Assembly (NCBI GenBank): GCA_001600635.1
Contig: BCKL01000020.1
Location: 1 to 64,000, forward strand
Length of the DNA stretch: 64,000 nt
From: Leucosporidium creatinivorum
Taxonomy: Eukaryota > Basidiomycota > Microbotryomycetes > Leucosporidiales > Leucosporidiaceae
Direction of reading: 5' to 3'
In this document: positions 45,670-55,878 of the stretch, in pieces
How positions within the stretch are numbered: position 1 is the first letter of the stretch
Layout of the letters: each line of letters begins with the position of its first letter
The notes under the pieces: generated by a model
What the model was told of the DNA's origin: nothing
Database searches by the model: none
What the model saw: only the letters and a program-made list of their open reading frames with translations
Made by a program: the position numbers and the translations under genes

Positions 45670-46290
45670 TCCGGCGGAGGGGGTGGAGCTCGGCGATGGG
45701 TTGAGGGGGGAATGAGAGGAGCGTAGCTGTGTTTGGAGGCCAGGTGTTAGTCCCGCGTTTCAGTTTGACCCTCTGTAGCTCTCCAGCTTGCTGCGAGCAA
45801 TCAGCTCTTGCCTTCCAGCTCGACCGCACCCTGCTCGCTCCCTCTCGCCCCTCTCGCCCTCTCAGCCACCTCCGACCACGACATAACGCCTCATGCTCGT
45901 TAATAAAACAGCACTACTCACCTTTAGCAGCAAACGTGGACTCCGAGCAGCAGCTCCCGAGCGTCTCGTCTCAGCACAGCGCGCGGTCCTATCTCCTTCC
46001 AAGCTTCGAAAGCGGCTTCTTCGACGACGAGGGGAGAGCGGGCGAGGGTGGTAGAAGGGAGTAGTAGAGCTGTCCTTCGGTCCCAGCTGAGCGAGCTGTC
46101 GAAGAGGGCGAAACGAGCGAGACAAAGTAAGTGAATGGCGGGAGAGCAAGGGGCAAACAGACGTCTGAGCTCGGGCCGTTCGAGCGGGGAGGGCGAAGAG
46201 AAGAGGGGTGTTGCGAGTTGAGTGAGGTGGTTGGTGGTTGGTGTGATGGAGCGCAGAGCGAGGATTGCGAGCTGCTGTAGCACTACAAGC
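45670..46290 (-). repeat. shared 5' block Y, copy 2 (upstream of F-box C)
   Basis: Inverted match to 33240-33857. Both copies end with the same GCCTCCAAACACAGCTACGC segment just before the F-box ATG. Both carry a GTGAGTAGT(A/G)CTGTTTT donor-like site. This copy holds a 119-aa frame starting MLQQLAILALRSITPTTNHL that is not kept in the other copy. Confidence 0.8.
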
Positions 46291-46439
46291 TCTTGTGCTC
46301 CGCCTCGGTGCAGCCAGCCTCGGCTCGCCTGTCGCCCTGCTCAGGTCTCTACAGCTCTCGTACTGACTTAAAATCTTGTATAGTCATTGAAGAGAGTCCT
46401 GCAGCGCTACTGAGTCTCGAAAAACCTTCGACGCAGGTA

Positions 46440-46605
46440 GCACCTCGTCGAGCGCCGATCGACCATCGCCGAGCCTCCTTCGCCGTCTCTCGCTCTCGCT
46501 GCAAGGCTAGGGTACAGAGCAAGCTTCATCGCACAGGGGTGTCCCATCTCTCGTACAGCGTATCCTCGCTTCTTCGTACATTGATTTGTCGCTTCAGCAC
46601 GCCTG
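46440..46605 (-). repeat. 3' flank of F-box D, near-identical to that of A
   Basis: Inverted match to 32900-33060. It differs by only a few bases over ~150 bp (for example CGACAAATCAATG against CGACGAATCGATG). Confidence 0.85.
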
Positions 46606-46694
46606 CGAGAGGGTGAAGGAGGTCAGCGCCGAGGTCGAGCGAGCGCCGCGAAGGGAGAGAAGAGATGGGCCCACTGTCCGTAGTATTTGAGTAG

Positions 46695-47834
46695 TCAGTC
46701 TGTAGGCGGAGAGGGTCAGCTTCGAGTCATGAGAGGTAAGGGTGAGGTAGCGCACCCGTGAAATAGCGGCGACCATCGCGAAGCTCGATCCCTCGAGCTC
46801 GACAAGCTGCCTCCCACACCCCTCTTTGCTCGTCGACGAACGGTGAAGCTGGATTTTCATCGCTTGTGGGAGACCACAACCTCCAGCGCTTCAGGTGCAT
46901 GCTCGGCTACGTCAACAGCTCGGTGAGGGAGGCAGCCCGCAACCCCTCCTCGTCGGGAGCCGCGAATCCGCCGAGGTAGACACTGAGTAGCTCGATGCAC
47001 GTTGGGGCCTGGGAGAGAACAAGCTGGACGTTGCTGAGATCTTTGGTGAAGTTCGCCGCCATCAGAGCGAACTTGAGGATGCGGAGAGACGTGCACGCCG
47101 AGAAGAAATTCCGGAGCGATTAAGTGCCGTCGCGCGAATGCTTGGAGACGAAGCTCAGCCCTAAGCCGTGGAGTTGTGATGCAACTCCTGCTAGTGAGCT
47201 GACGACCGAGGTGGCGAAGGGAGTAGCGTAGAAAATCAAGTCGAGATGGGTGAGGTAAGGCGAGAAGCTCGAAAGCGGAGTAAGGAAAGAGGGCAGTCCG
47301 GAGAGGCGAGAGGGGACGCTGAGAGTTCGGAGTAGCAGGGGAGCTGAGAGGTCGATGTCGTCCTGCACTTGAATCGAACACCCTGGCTCCAGCTCTAAGT
47401 GCCGAACACCTAGCGAGGAAGAAACGTCAACGAGCTGCCTACAGACCCGCTTCAAGGACGCGACTCGCCTCTGAAGATCTCAAAATTCGATGCGGTGATC
47501 TCCTTGAAGTCGCCGTCAATGTACAGATGGCGCACTTTGATGTCGTGGCGCTGGAGGAAGGCGAGCTGTGTCGCGGACTCCTCACGGTGAGCGGAGAGGA
47601 AGAGTCTGTCGATACGTGCGCCGGGTGTCATATAGCCCATCTGTATCGCGTTCATGCACCTGTTCCATGCTGAGGAGTTGCCGAACGTGTCGAAGCGCGA
47701 AGGGAGGAGCTGTTGCGAAGGCGCTCGCCAGTCTCGTGCGACGCGCGCCGTCTGCACCAAGATGCGATGCGGCGATCACAAAGCTCGAGTATATTGATGA
47801 TGATCTCCGGCGGAAGATCCTGGATGACGGCCAT
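46695..47834 (-). pseudogene. F-box pseudogene, copy D
   Basis: Starts like its paralogues (MAVIQDLPPEIIINILELCD), but the frame is lost by a deletion after CDRRIAS. The matching LVQTARVARDWRAPSQQLL lies in another frame. The first intron has GC in place of GT at its donor (AGAG|GCGAGT). In exon 2 the paralogous frame runs GVRHLELEPGCSIQVQ and LPSFLTPLSSFSPYLTHL, then meets TAA at 47120 before SLRNFFSACTSLRIL. It meets TAG again near 46910 before MHLKRWRLW. The C-terminus (WEAACRARGIELRDGRRYFT) and the 25-nt stop exon (46675-46699) remain. At least three breaks make a working full-length protein unlikely. Confidence 0.85.
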
Positions 47835-47839
47835 GGCGA

Positions 47840-48480
47840 AGGAGAGTGCGGAGGAGCGAGCGCCGAAGGGGAGGCGAAGGAGGGGGCGTAGGAAGGGAGG
47901 TTTGCTTCGGGTCTGTGGGCAAGAAGAGAGCAAGTCAGCTATGCGCTCAAGTCGAGGGCCACTCTGCTGCAGCTCCTCAGCCAGCGTCCAGCGACGTTGC
48001 GCTCGCTCAACATCAGCTCGAGCATGCTCTGCGCTACCCTCTGATCGCTTGAAGCAGAGCACGGTCTGCGCTCAGTCACTTGGGGCCGATGTGCTCACCT
48101 TCAGCAGCTATCGTCAACGCCCAGCAGCAGCAGATCTCAGCGTTCGCGTCACAGCAGCTTTCGAGCTTCCTGTAGTTCTTCGAAGGCGATGGTAGTGCAG
48201 GCGGTAGCAGGAGATGGTGGTGTATGAGCTGTTGTCTTGCTCGAGCTGAGTGGGTTGTCGAAACGAGGTAGCGAGGCGAGGAGAGAGGAAGTAAGAAGGA
48301 GAGAGCGAGACGGGCAAGTCGAGCTCGGAGAGGGGTCAGCTGGCGCACAATCCTTCTTGAAAGTAGTGAAATGTACTGAGAAGCAGATCTGAGCTCTACT
48401 GCAGCGCTGCAATCCCATGGATTCCTCTTCGTGCCCCTCCGCCGAGCGCCGAGCTCATCGACGAGCTTTCTGTTGCTCAG
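47840..48480 (-). repeat. shared 5' block X, copy 2 (upstream of F-box D)
   Basis: Inverted match to 30840-31480 and direct match to 59210-59845. It starts a short frame (MGLQRCSRAQICFSVHFTTF) also present in the 59-kb copy, but the two frames diverge by indels within ~40 codons. Confidence 0.8.
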
Positions 48481-48743
48481 TATCCGAGTGTTAAGCATCC
48501 AGACGCACAGTAGTGAGTAAAACAGCTTTTAATACCGCAAGGACACCTTGCTGACTCGAATCGGCTCGCCTCACTCGGCATCCATCCATCTGCCTCAGCG
48601 AGCGCCGAGAATCGCAAACCAGGTGCAGAAATGTACAGAGCTAGCTACGTGAGAAAGGGCATGTAAGAAAAAGAGCATGAGTAGAACGACGACCTGTTGA
48701 ACGAATGCGTAGCAGAGGAGGGAGAGATGGGGTGAGGCCGAGC

Positions 48744-49230
48744 TTAAGTTCGGCTCGGCGGCCTGCGAAGGGGCGAAAGAGGTCAACCAGGCGGACTCGG
48801 GGCATCGTGACGTAGGCGAGCCATCAGCTAGAGTGCGAGTCATTGCTGACCTGCATCCGAAGCTCGTCTTGCCGAAGCGAGAAGGGTAGGCGACGAAGCG
48901 AGCGTAGTTCGGCGATGAGCCTGCGAGCGGCGAAGGAGAGGGATCAGCTCGCGGTTCTCTTCTCGGCACGAGTGAGAGGTTACACGGCGACTATTTACCT
49001 TTGCCTCCCTTCGCCAACACTTCCCTTTGCACCTTGTCCGACCTCCAAGCCTTGAAAGTGACCAAGGCACTCTCGGCGATCTCGTTCTTCTCCTCCGCCC
49101 TCAACTGCTTCTCGAGCTGCCTCATCTCCTCACATCGCTCACATCCCTCCAGCTCGAATGTAGACTTTGCGCCATCCAACACCTCATCAGCCTCCCTGCA
49201 GCACGCCCTCCAGGTGACCGAGTCGAATCA
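48744..49230 (-). CDS. small CxxC gene, unidentified; 5' end not resolved
   Basis: The open frame reads EADEVLDGAKSTFELEGCER, CEEMRQLEKQLRAEEKNEIA, then LVTFKAWRSDKVQREVLAKG, an intron, SSPNYARFVAYPSRFGKTSF and, after a second intron, a short CRPPSRT tail to TAA at 48744. Both introns have GT..AG borders and match the copy at 30100-30460, where the same parts are broken. I cannot place a convincing ATG, so an upstream exon may be missing or this is the 3' remnant of a longer gene. It lies 190 bp beyond the convergent-side end of the 49419 gene on the same strand. No family recognised. Confidence 0.5.
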
Positions 49231-49418
49231 TACCAGCAGCAACATCCTAGCCGGGATCTTTGATATGACTGAGCTAGAGTGAGTATGAGGGCTCTTGAGC
49301 GATTCTCCTTCCCGCTCAGTGCCGAGTCAGCTTCTTCGCCGAGCTCCTCATCTTTCGCCTCTCTCCCTCGAGCTCGCCAGGTAGTAAGGATAAAGCTGAT
49401 TGATACCCAAAGCTGCTC

Positions 49419-51220
49419 CTACCACTTCCCCGAGCGCCTCTTCCTCTTGACCCTCTTCCTACTCTTAGCCTTCTCCTCAAGCATCGCGGCCCTCAACTCC
49501 CGCTCATGTCCCGTGGGATGGTACCTCCTCCACCAGTTAGCGAGCTTATACTTGCTCAACGCAAAATCTTGGCCCCACTGCCACGCTGCAATCTCTTCGG
49601 GTCCTTTCTTGGCGACGGCAGCGGGAGGATCTCGGCGCTCGGTAACTTTGGTGAGCTCGTACTTCTCGACCTAGCGCCTGTTGGGAGGCAGAGAGGTATT
49701 AGCTTCGTATATACAGAGCTAGTGAGTGAGCGAGACTCACCACTCGGTCCCGAACGGCACGAACTTGGATCGCACCGAAGTGGCCGTACGCTTGCCCTTG
49801 ATGCGATTCCTCCACCACGGTTTCTCGTCGATGTAGAGCGCCGGCGGAAGGATCTGAAGTAGAGCAGCAATCAGCGCTGCGCAAGAGCAGAGAAACGAGC
49901 CAGACTTACGACTGTGACCCAGTCCTTGTACCAATAAGCGACCTTCGGCGGCGGATGAGGGCCCATCTTGCCATGCCTCGGGTCATCTGGCGGAGCCGGA
50001 GCTTCTCCTTCCTCCTCCTCAGACTCGGGCCCCTCGTCAATGTCCGAGCTGGACTCGTAGCCTCCATCCTCGCCCTGCTCGACCATCATCTGCGTACGCT
50101 TCCGCTTCGAGGTCCTCCGGGGAGCTTCTTCCGCGACCCTCGAGCGCTGTCGAGGAGTAGCAGATCGAGCCTCCTCCTCCTCGTCGACCGTCGTCTCGAT
50201 AGCTCTGCCCTTGCCCTTGTCGAGTCCAAGGCCGACGACCGAGGTAAGAGCCGCTGCGCCGTACTGTGCTCCCTGCTCCTCGTACTGCTGCTGCTCCTCC
50301 ATATCGAGAAGTGGGACCGCCTGAGCTTCGATGGTGGGGGAAGGCGAGCGAGGAGAAGGACCAGCAGCCCTCGAGGCGGCGCAGAGGTTGACTTCGGCGG
50401 TCGAAGTGGAGGGTTTGAGCATGATTTCGGGGGAGGCGGAAGGGCTGAAGATGGCGTCGGAGAGATAAGAAGAGATAGCGGGCGAGTCGGGCGCCTGGTA
50501 CGAGATTCTGAGGAGCAAGGATGTCAGCGCCGAGCGGAAAGCCCGAGCCGAGCAGGGCGACGTACGGCTTGAGCTCACCTGGGAGCTCTGGTGCGCTGGA
50601 CCTATCTCTTGTGACTGCGGGAGTCGTCTCTGGCGTGTAGAGTCCCGCTTGACTGTGGGCGAAGGGCTAAGGTCAGCAAAGCTCGCCAGAATCAGCGCCG
50701 AGAGCAGCTTACTCGACCTCAACGCGCTCCTCCGAGTCCGCACGAGCAGCAGCAGGTGTAAGAACTTGCTCCTCCACTTCCACCCGATTCTGAGCCTTAC
50801 TGCCACAGCAAGGCGGTCAGCACAAGCCTCGTTACGACGTGATGGCTCCGAGAGCTGAACTCACAGCGGCACCGCCTCTAACCCCTCCCTCAACTTCCTA
50901 CACCAATAGCCATAGCTCCTCTTCTCCCCTTCCTCCGGCTCGAACTTCTCCAGCGCCTCAAGGGTGAGCGCCATCCCTCCTTCGCCGATTTGGATGCTGG
51001 AGGGGTCGACTCCGGCGCTGGAGTACTGCAGCTGCAGAGCGGTTCTGAGGGCGTCCCAGGTGGGAGGGATGGGTTCTTCGCAGATGATGAGGAGCTTGTG
51101 GGTTGCGCTGTTGGAGGGAGCGAGGAGGGGGTCGCCGGCGAAGGAGATGCTGTTTGGACGCGTCGCGTAGAGCTTGTCGACTGACAGACGTAGAGCTTCG
51201 AGCTGCTCTAGGTGGCTCAT
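49419..51220 (-). CDS. acidic, disordered protein, unknown
   Basis: Multi-exon. Exon 1 reads MSHLEQLEALRLSVDKLYAT, then SISFAGDPLLAPSNSATHKL and KRSYGYWCRKLREGLEAVPL. Then come KAQNRVEVEEQVLTPAAARA, ISYQAPDSPAISSYLSDAIF, and a long acidic tract (SSSDIDEGPESEEEEGEAPA) after a basic TSKRKRTQMM signal. After WYKDWVTV the next exons give ILPPALYIDEKPWWRNRIKG and NWWRRYHPTGHERELRAAML, with a Lys/Arg tail ending RRSGKW. The tryptophan-rich C-terminus may be the functional core. Basic and acidic patches suggest a nuclear protein, but no domain is recognised. The start is the first ATG, with the next exon joined in phase (CT|T). Confidence 0.7.
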
Positions 51221-51750
51221 CGTGCTCGATGGAGAGGTGGGAGACGAGTCGAAGCGAAATGGAACGAAAGAGGCGAAGGCAAAGGAGCGCGCGCTCGAAC
51301 CGCGTCTGAAATGAGTGATCGTGGAGCTGCCTTCGCAAGTTCATCATATTTGAGCAGCCTCCTCGTTGGAGGTGCATCGCTCGTACTCGGTGATATGACT
51401 TCGAAACGCGTACAGCAACCTTCGCCAAACTCCTGCTCGGCGCTCACTCTCACTCCCAGCCCTCTCCTGACCACTCCCCGCTAGCGCTGAAGCTGAAGCT
51501 GAACATCTGGTGTCATTGCGAAGAGAGAGAGAGAGGAGAGGGCTAACGAGGGGAGAGCAGGGGGTAGGGAAAGCTAGAAAAGGAAGAGAGAAGGGGGGTT
51601 AGGCAGAGAGAATCTCGGCGCCTGACTCGCAAGCGCGGAGGGGGACGACTGTGGGGGTATCGAAGGACTGTACAAAACTACGGCGGGGAGACGAGAGCGA
51701 GACGACGACGAGGGAGAAGCAAGAATGGAAGCGAGGAGGCGAGGAGGCGA
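51221..51750. other. intergenic region between the 49419 gene start and the CUL1 end
   Basis: 530 bp containing the promoter of the minus-strand gene and the CUL1 3' UTR. A CTGAAGCTGAAGCTGAA triplet-like run lies at ~51486 and AGAGAGAGAGAGGAGAG at ~51526. No gene supported. Confidence 0.4.
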
Positions 51751-54700
51751 CTAGGCGAGGTAGCTGTTGATTGTCGAGAGATTGGTTAGCGAACGCTCGC
51801 CTCGCTCGAGGGGAAAGGGGGGCGAGGGAGAAGGAGAAGGAGAGACGACGCACCGGTACATGTCGCGCGAGCCCTCGACGCGCTCGAGGTACTCCTTCTC
51901 GAGCAGGGCGTCGATGGCCTTCTTGACGTCGCTGACTCCGGGCTTGAAGCGGGACTTGAGCTGTTTGTAGATCGAAACGAGGTCAGCGGATTGTACGGGA
52001 GTGACGCATGGGGCAGATGAGAAGACCCACCTGCTCGATGGACTCGCTGATCAAAACCTGGTGCTTGAGCTCCTTGCGGCTCTTCATGATCCTGACGATG
52101 ACGGCCTGGATGAGCATCTTGCGGTCCTCGTCGACGTGCTGTATCGAGTTGAAGCGGTGTTGAGGAGTTGAAGCGGTGTTGAGTTCGAGGGAGCGAGTGC
52201 GGAGGAGGCGAGGAGAAGAAGGGAAGGAGGAAGGTCAGCTCAGCTCAGCTGACTCGGCTGAGCACCTTTCGTCGAGTGCCCTCAAACGCACCTTCATGAC
52301 ATCCGCCGACTCCTGCTTGACCTCCGACTTGATGGGCGCGTTAAGCGGTACCCTAATCTTCTTGCTCTTGAAGCCTGTTCATCACGCACGGTCTCGGTCA
52401 GCTTTCTTCCTTCTCTCTCCCTCTCCCCACTCCGCCGCATCACCACGAGACTCACCAAGGTTCAGCTCATACATCCCCTCCTTCAAATCAATGACCCTCT
52501 GCTTGCACAGCAGCCCCAAATTGCCCTTGAGCAACTCGTCGTTGAGCCCCGTGCCGACCGACAGATCGGCGTAGGAGAGGGAATCGCCCGACGAGTTGAA
52601 TTGGAGGAGAATGACGGTTTGGTACGTCGAGGTGACCATGAAGTACTTTTGGTTGGTGTAGAGGGAGCGGAGCCTGTGCGAGAGGGAGCGAGTCAGCTTG
52701 CGCCCTCGCGCCGAGTCTCGGGAGCAAGGAAGGAGGAGAGGGAAGAGAGGGGAGAGGGCGAAGACATACTCGTTCCTCGAGTGCTGCCAGAGCCAAGTGA
52801 GCTTGCGACCCGTGTGCTTGTGCATGTAGAAGGCCTCGAAGCGCTCGTACGTCTTGAGCAGCTCGGCGGGGATCTTGATGTCGGAAGGAGGGACCGTGAG
52901 CGGCCATGCCGAGGTGCCGAGGACGTTGACGTCAAAGTCGACTGTTGAAGCGACGAGCGAGGAAGTTTAGTCTCGAGCCCGAGCGAAGGGGAACGCGAGA
53001 GGGAAAGCGCAACTCACCGCCCAACTCGCTCGCATCATGAGTCGCCGCCATCTTCTCCTTGAACTGCGTGTTCAAATCCTTGTTCAACGCCATATCCTGG
53101 AACATCCTCTGCAGCTTGCTCGTGTACTCGAATCCACAGGCGTCCTTGAGCTTGGAAATCATGTTGCCCTCGGCGTCGTCCGAGGCCGAGGTGGCGCGGA
53201 TCAAGCGGGTCGAGAGCATCTTGGAGTAGAACTTTTGGAAGACGTCCTTGTCTTCAATGTACTTGAAGACGGTCATCTGTTGGGGTGAGGGAGGTGGGTT
53301 CGGCGAGGGCGCAGGGGGAAGGGGAGGGGGAGGAGGGAGAATTTGAGGTCAGCTCTAGTGTCCCTCTGCAGACGACTAGACTACAAACGCACCGTATCAG
53401 TCAACGACTGCTCCAAATCGGCGTCCTCGCTGGCTTTGTTGCTCTTCTTGAGGAGTCCATCGGCGTACTTGGCGAGCAGCTCGGGCGACTTGCTGGCGGT
53501 AGCGCACGCCTTGTTCCTGTTGACGAACTCGCGGCAGGCCTATCGACGCGTCGAGGTATCCGTCAGCTCTCGAACCCAGCGAAGAGGCCAGTGGAAGAGG
53601 ACAGGCGAGGCGAGAGAGAAAGCAAGAACTCACCCTATCGAGCGAAGCGACGAACCCCTGATCCCCCCTGAACGCCTTGGTAACCAACTCTGCATTCTTC
53701 CTATGCACGCTCAACAAGGCATCGACATAAGCCTTCGGTTCGACCGCATCGCTCGCCTCTCCCGTCGAGCGCTCGACGCTCTCCAACCCCGCCTTCTTGA
53801 CGTGCTGCTCGAAGCGCTCGCGGAGGGGATCGAGACCAGAGGGGATGCGCGAGAGGAGGAGGTACATGCGGTGGAGGTCGGTTTCTTGCTCTTGGTCGAG
53901 GAGCTGTTGGAGGAAGGAAGGGGAGGGAGCGTTAGTGGCAGGAGGGGAGAGAGAAGAAGGGAGAGAGGACGAACGCGCTGGAACTCCTCCTGCATCTTGG
54001 GCGAGTGGTTCTTGACGAGTACTTCCTCGCACTTGGAGACGAGCTGTCGTAGTATCACGGGTACATCGTCAGCTTCAGCTCCCCTCCCTCGTCTCCCACC
54101 CTCGGCGCTCGAAACTCACCCCCTTCCTCGTACTAGCGTGCAAATACAGATCCACGCGGTTCTCCTCCTCAGTCAACCTCGTCTCAGCCTTCTTCATATA
54201 CTCGGTGACCGAGTTGGTGCCAATGTACTGCTCCGACTCGGCCTTGTAAAACAGCTCGGTGGCGACGAGGAAGGGCTTCTCGAACGCCTCGCGGTACACT
54301 TCGAGGTTCTGCCGGTTCGTGTCGGCTTCGTCCAGTCCGAGTGCGACTGTTGGAGTGAGGGAGAGGGTTAGTAGGGAGAAGGAGAGAAAGGGAGGGGGAG
54401 AGAGGACGAACCAAACGAGTCGATGACCTTCTTGACCAAGTCGGATTCGATCGTCTCGCCGTTGCGCTGCTTCTCGATGAGCTTGAGGACGGCCGAAGTG
54501 AGCTTGTGCTTGCTCTGGACGTGCTTGTAGAAGTGGTCCTTCCATTGGACGAGGGCGAGCTGTGGTTCGAAGCGTCGGCGGTGGGAGGGGAGGCTCGTTA
54601 GCTCTGCTCTCCAGCAGGGGGCGCAACAACAGAACAGCAACGCACAATGTAAACGACATAGACGTTCTTCCTTCCCTCATCCTTCTCCCTCTTGACCCAG

Positions 54701-55614
54701 TGACGGTTGAGGTAAGTGAACAGCCTGTTGACGTAAGAAGCTCCCGTGGTGTAGCGATCCCACTCCTTGGTGTAGTAGTTGAGCAACGGCTCGTCCGAGA
54801 GGTCCTCGGCCGCCGCGCGCACTTCCTTGAGGTGGGTGACAAAGTAGGTGTTGAGGTGCTTGTAGAGGTCGGAGCCCATGAGGTTGGCGCCGCCTGGAGA
54901 TGGGGGAGAGGAGCGGGGAGGCAGGGGTTAGCTCTGTAAGGTTCTAGCGAAGTCCAATCTCTTCGCCGAGCTCCAAAGCATCCTCAGAGCCAGCTCAAAG
55001 AGCTCTCAAGCTGACGCAAAGGGGCGTAGAGCGGCGCGAGCAGTGAGGCTGAGAGGAACTCACTCCTTCCTCCCGTGGATCCAATGCCCAAAGTCTCGTT
55101 GATGCCGCCCGAGTTCATCCTACTCGAGGTGCAGTAGTTGTAGCTGACCGTGTAGAGCTGTGGCGGGCGTTGTCGAGGAGTCAGCATGCGCTTCTGTCGT
55201 TTGAGCTGTAGGGAGATAGGATAGAAGAGCTCACGTTCATGTACTTGGAGTAGGACATTCCCTCGGAGAGGCGAGTCATGATGTGATCTGTTTGAGAGCA
55301 GCAGAGAGGACAGCAGCAGCGGGTCAGCGCGTCGAGCTTGCAGCTGTAAGGCAGCAGAGAGACTGACCGACTCCTTCCTCGAGAAAGTTCCAAGTAGCGA
55401 CCAGGTCTGTAGGAGAGAATGAGAAGGTACGAGTCAGCAACTGTAGGCCAACAGAGAGGGCGCTCTGAGCTCTGAGGTTGGAGAGACGAGGAGAGGAGGA
55501 CTGACCACGCGAGTCGGGCAAAGGGTTGGCTGCAGGTGCTGGTGGCACTGTGTAGTGTAGTGTACAAGAGAGTCAGCTATGAGAGAGAGCTGCAAGGCTA
55601 CAAAACAAGAGACT
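51751..55614 (-). CDS. CUL1: cullin-1 (Cdc53), SCF ubiquitin ligase scaffold
   Basis: Cullin-1 bridges Skp1/F-box and Rbx1/E2. Exons in order give [104 protein letters not shown] and [20 protein letters not shown]. These lead to [46 protein letters not shown] and the neddylation region [18 protein letters not shown]. It ends with the winged helix ([20 protein letters not shown] ... MYRYLA) at TAG 51751. Length (~770 aa) fits. The first coding exon reads [13 protein letters not shown]; its ATG seems to be split as A|TG by a 66-nt intron (55548-55613), which is unusual and uncertain. About 265 bp separate it from the divergent CAP1 gene. Confidence 0.93.
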
Positions 55615-55878
55615 CGCTTGTTGAAGCTGAGCGACGAGCAGGTTATGGCAAGAGGTCAAGGAGCGAAAGAGCGCGTCGCCCAAGGTCTGTCTCCCGCCAA
55701 CTCGTTCGCTTTTACACTCTTTCAACTCGCCTGCAACTCGTACAGCTACAGCTACAGCCCTACTACCGCACTACCTTGCTACAACTCCAGCCCGAGCTCG
55801 TTCCCTGCTCAGCATCGTCACCTCTCTCTCTCTCCGTCTCTCTCTCAGCTCTCTCTTTCTGCACCTCATCAGCCTGCC

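Larger units (their letters stand above)
44462..49230 (-). repeat. right arm of a diverged inverted duplication
   Basis: Read on the minus strand this arm has the same order as 30100-35050: small CxxC gene, block X, F-box (D), block Y, F-box (C). The spacer between the arms is about 9.4 kb. Similarity is visible in flanks, introns and the stop-bearing microexons. Copy D is most like A in its flanks, and C is most like B in its 5' flank. Confidence 0.85.

Noticed and set aside
45924-46283. 119-aa frame in block Y (MLQQLAILAL...)
   Set aside because: Only part of the frame is shared with the copy at 33240 and it changes frame before the shared splice-donor-like site.
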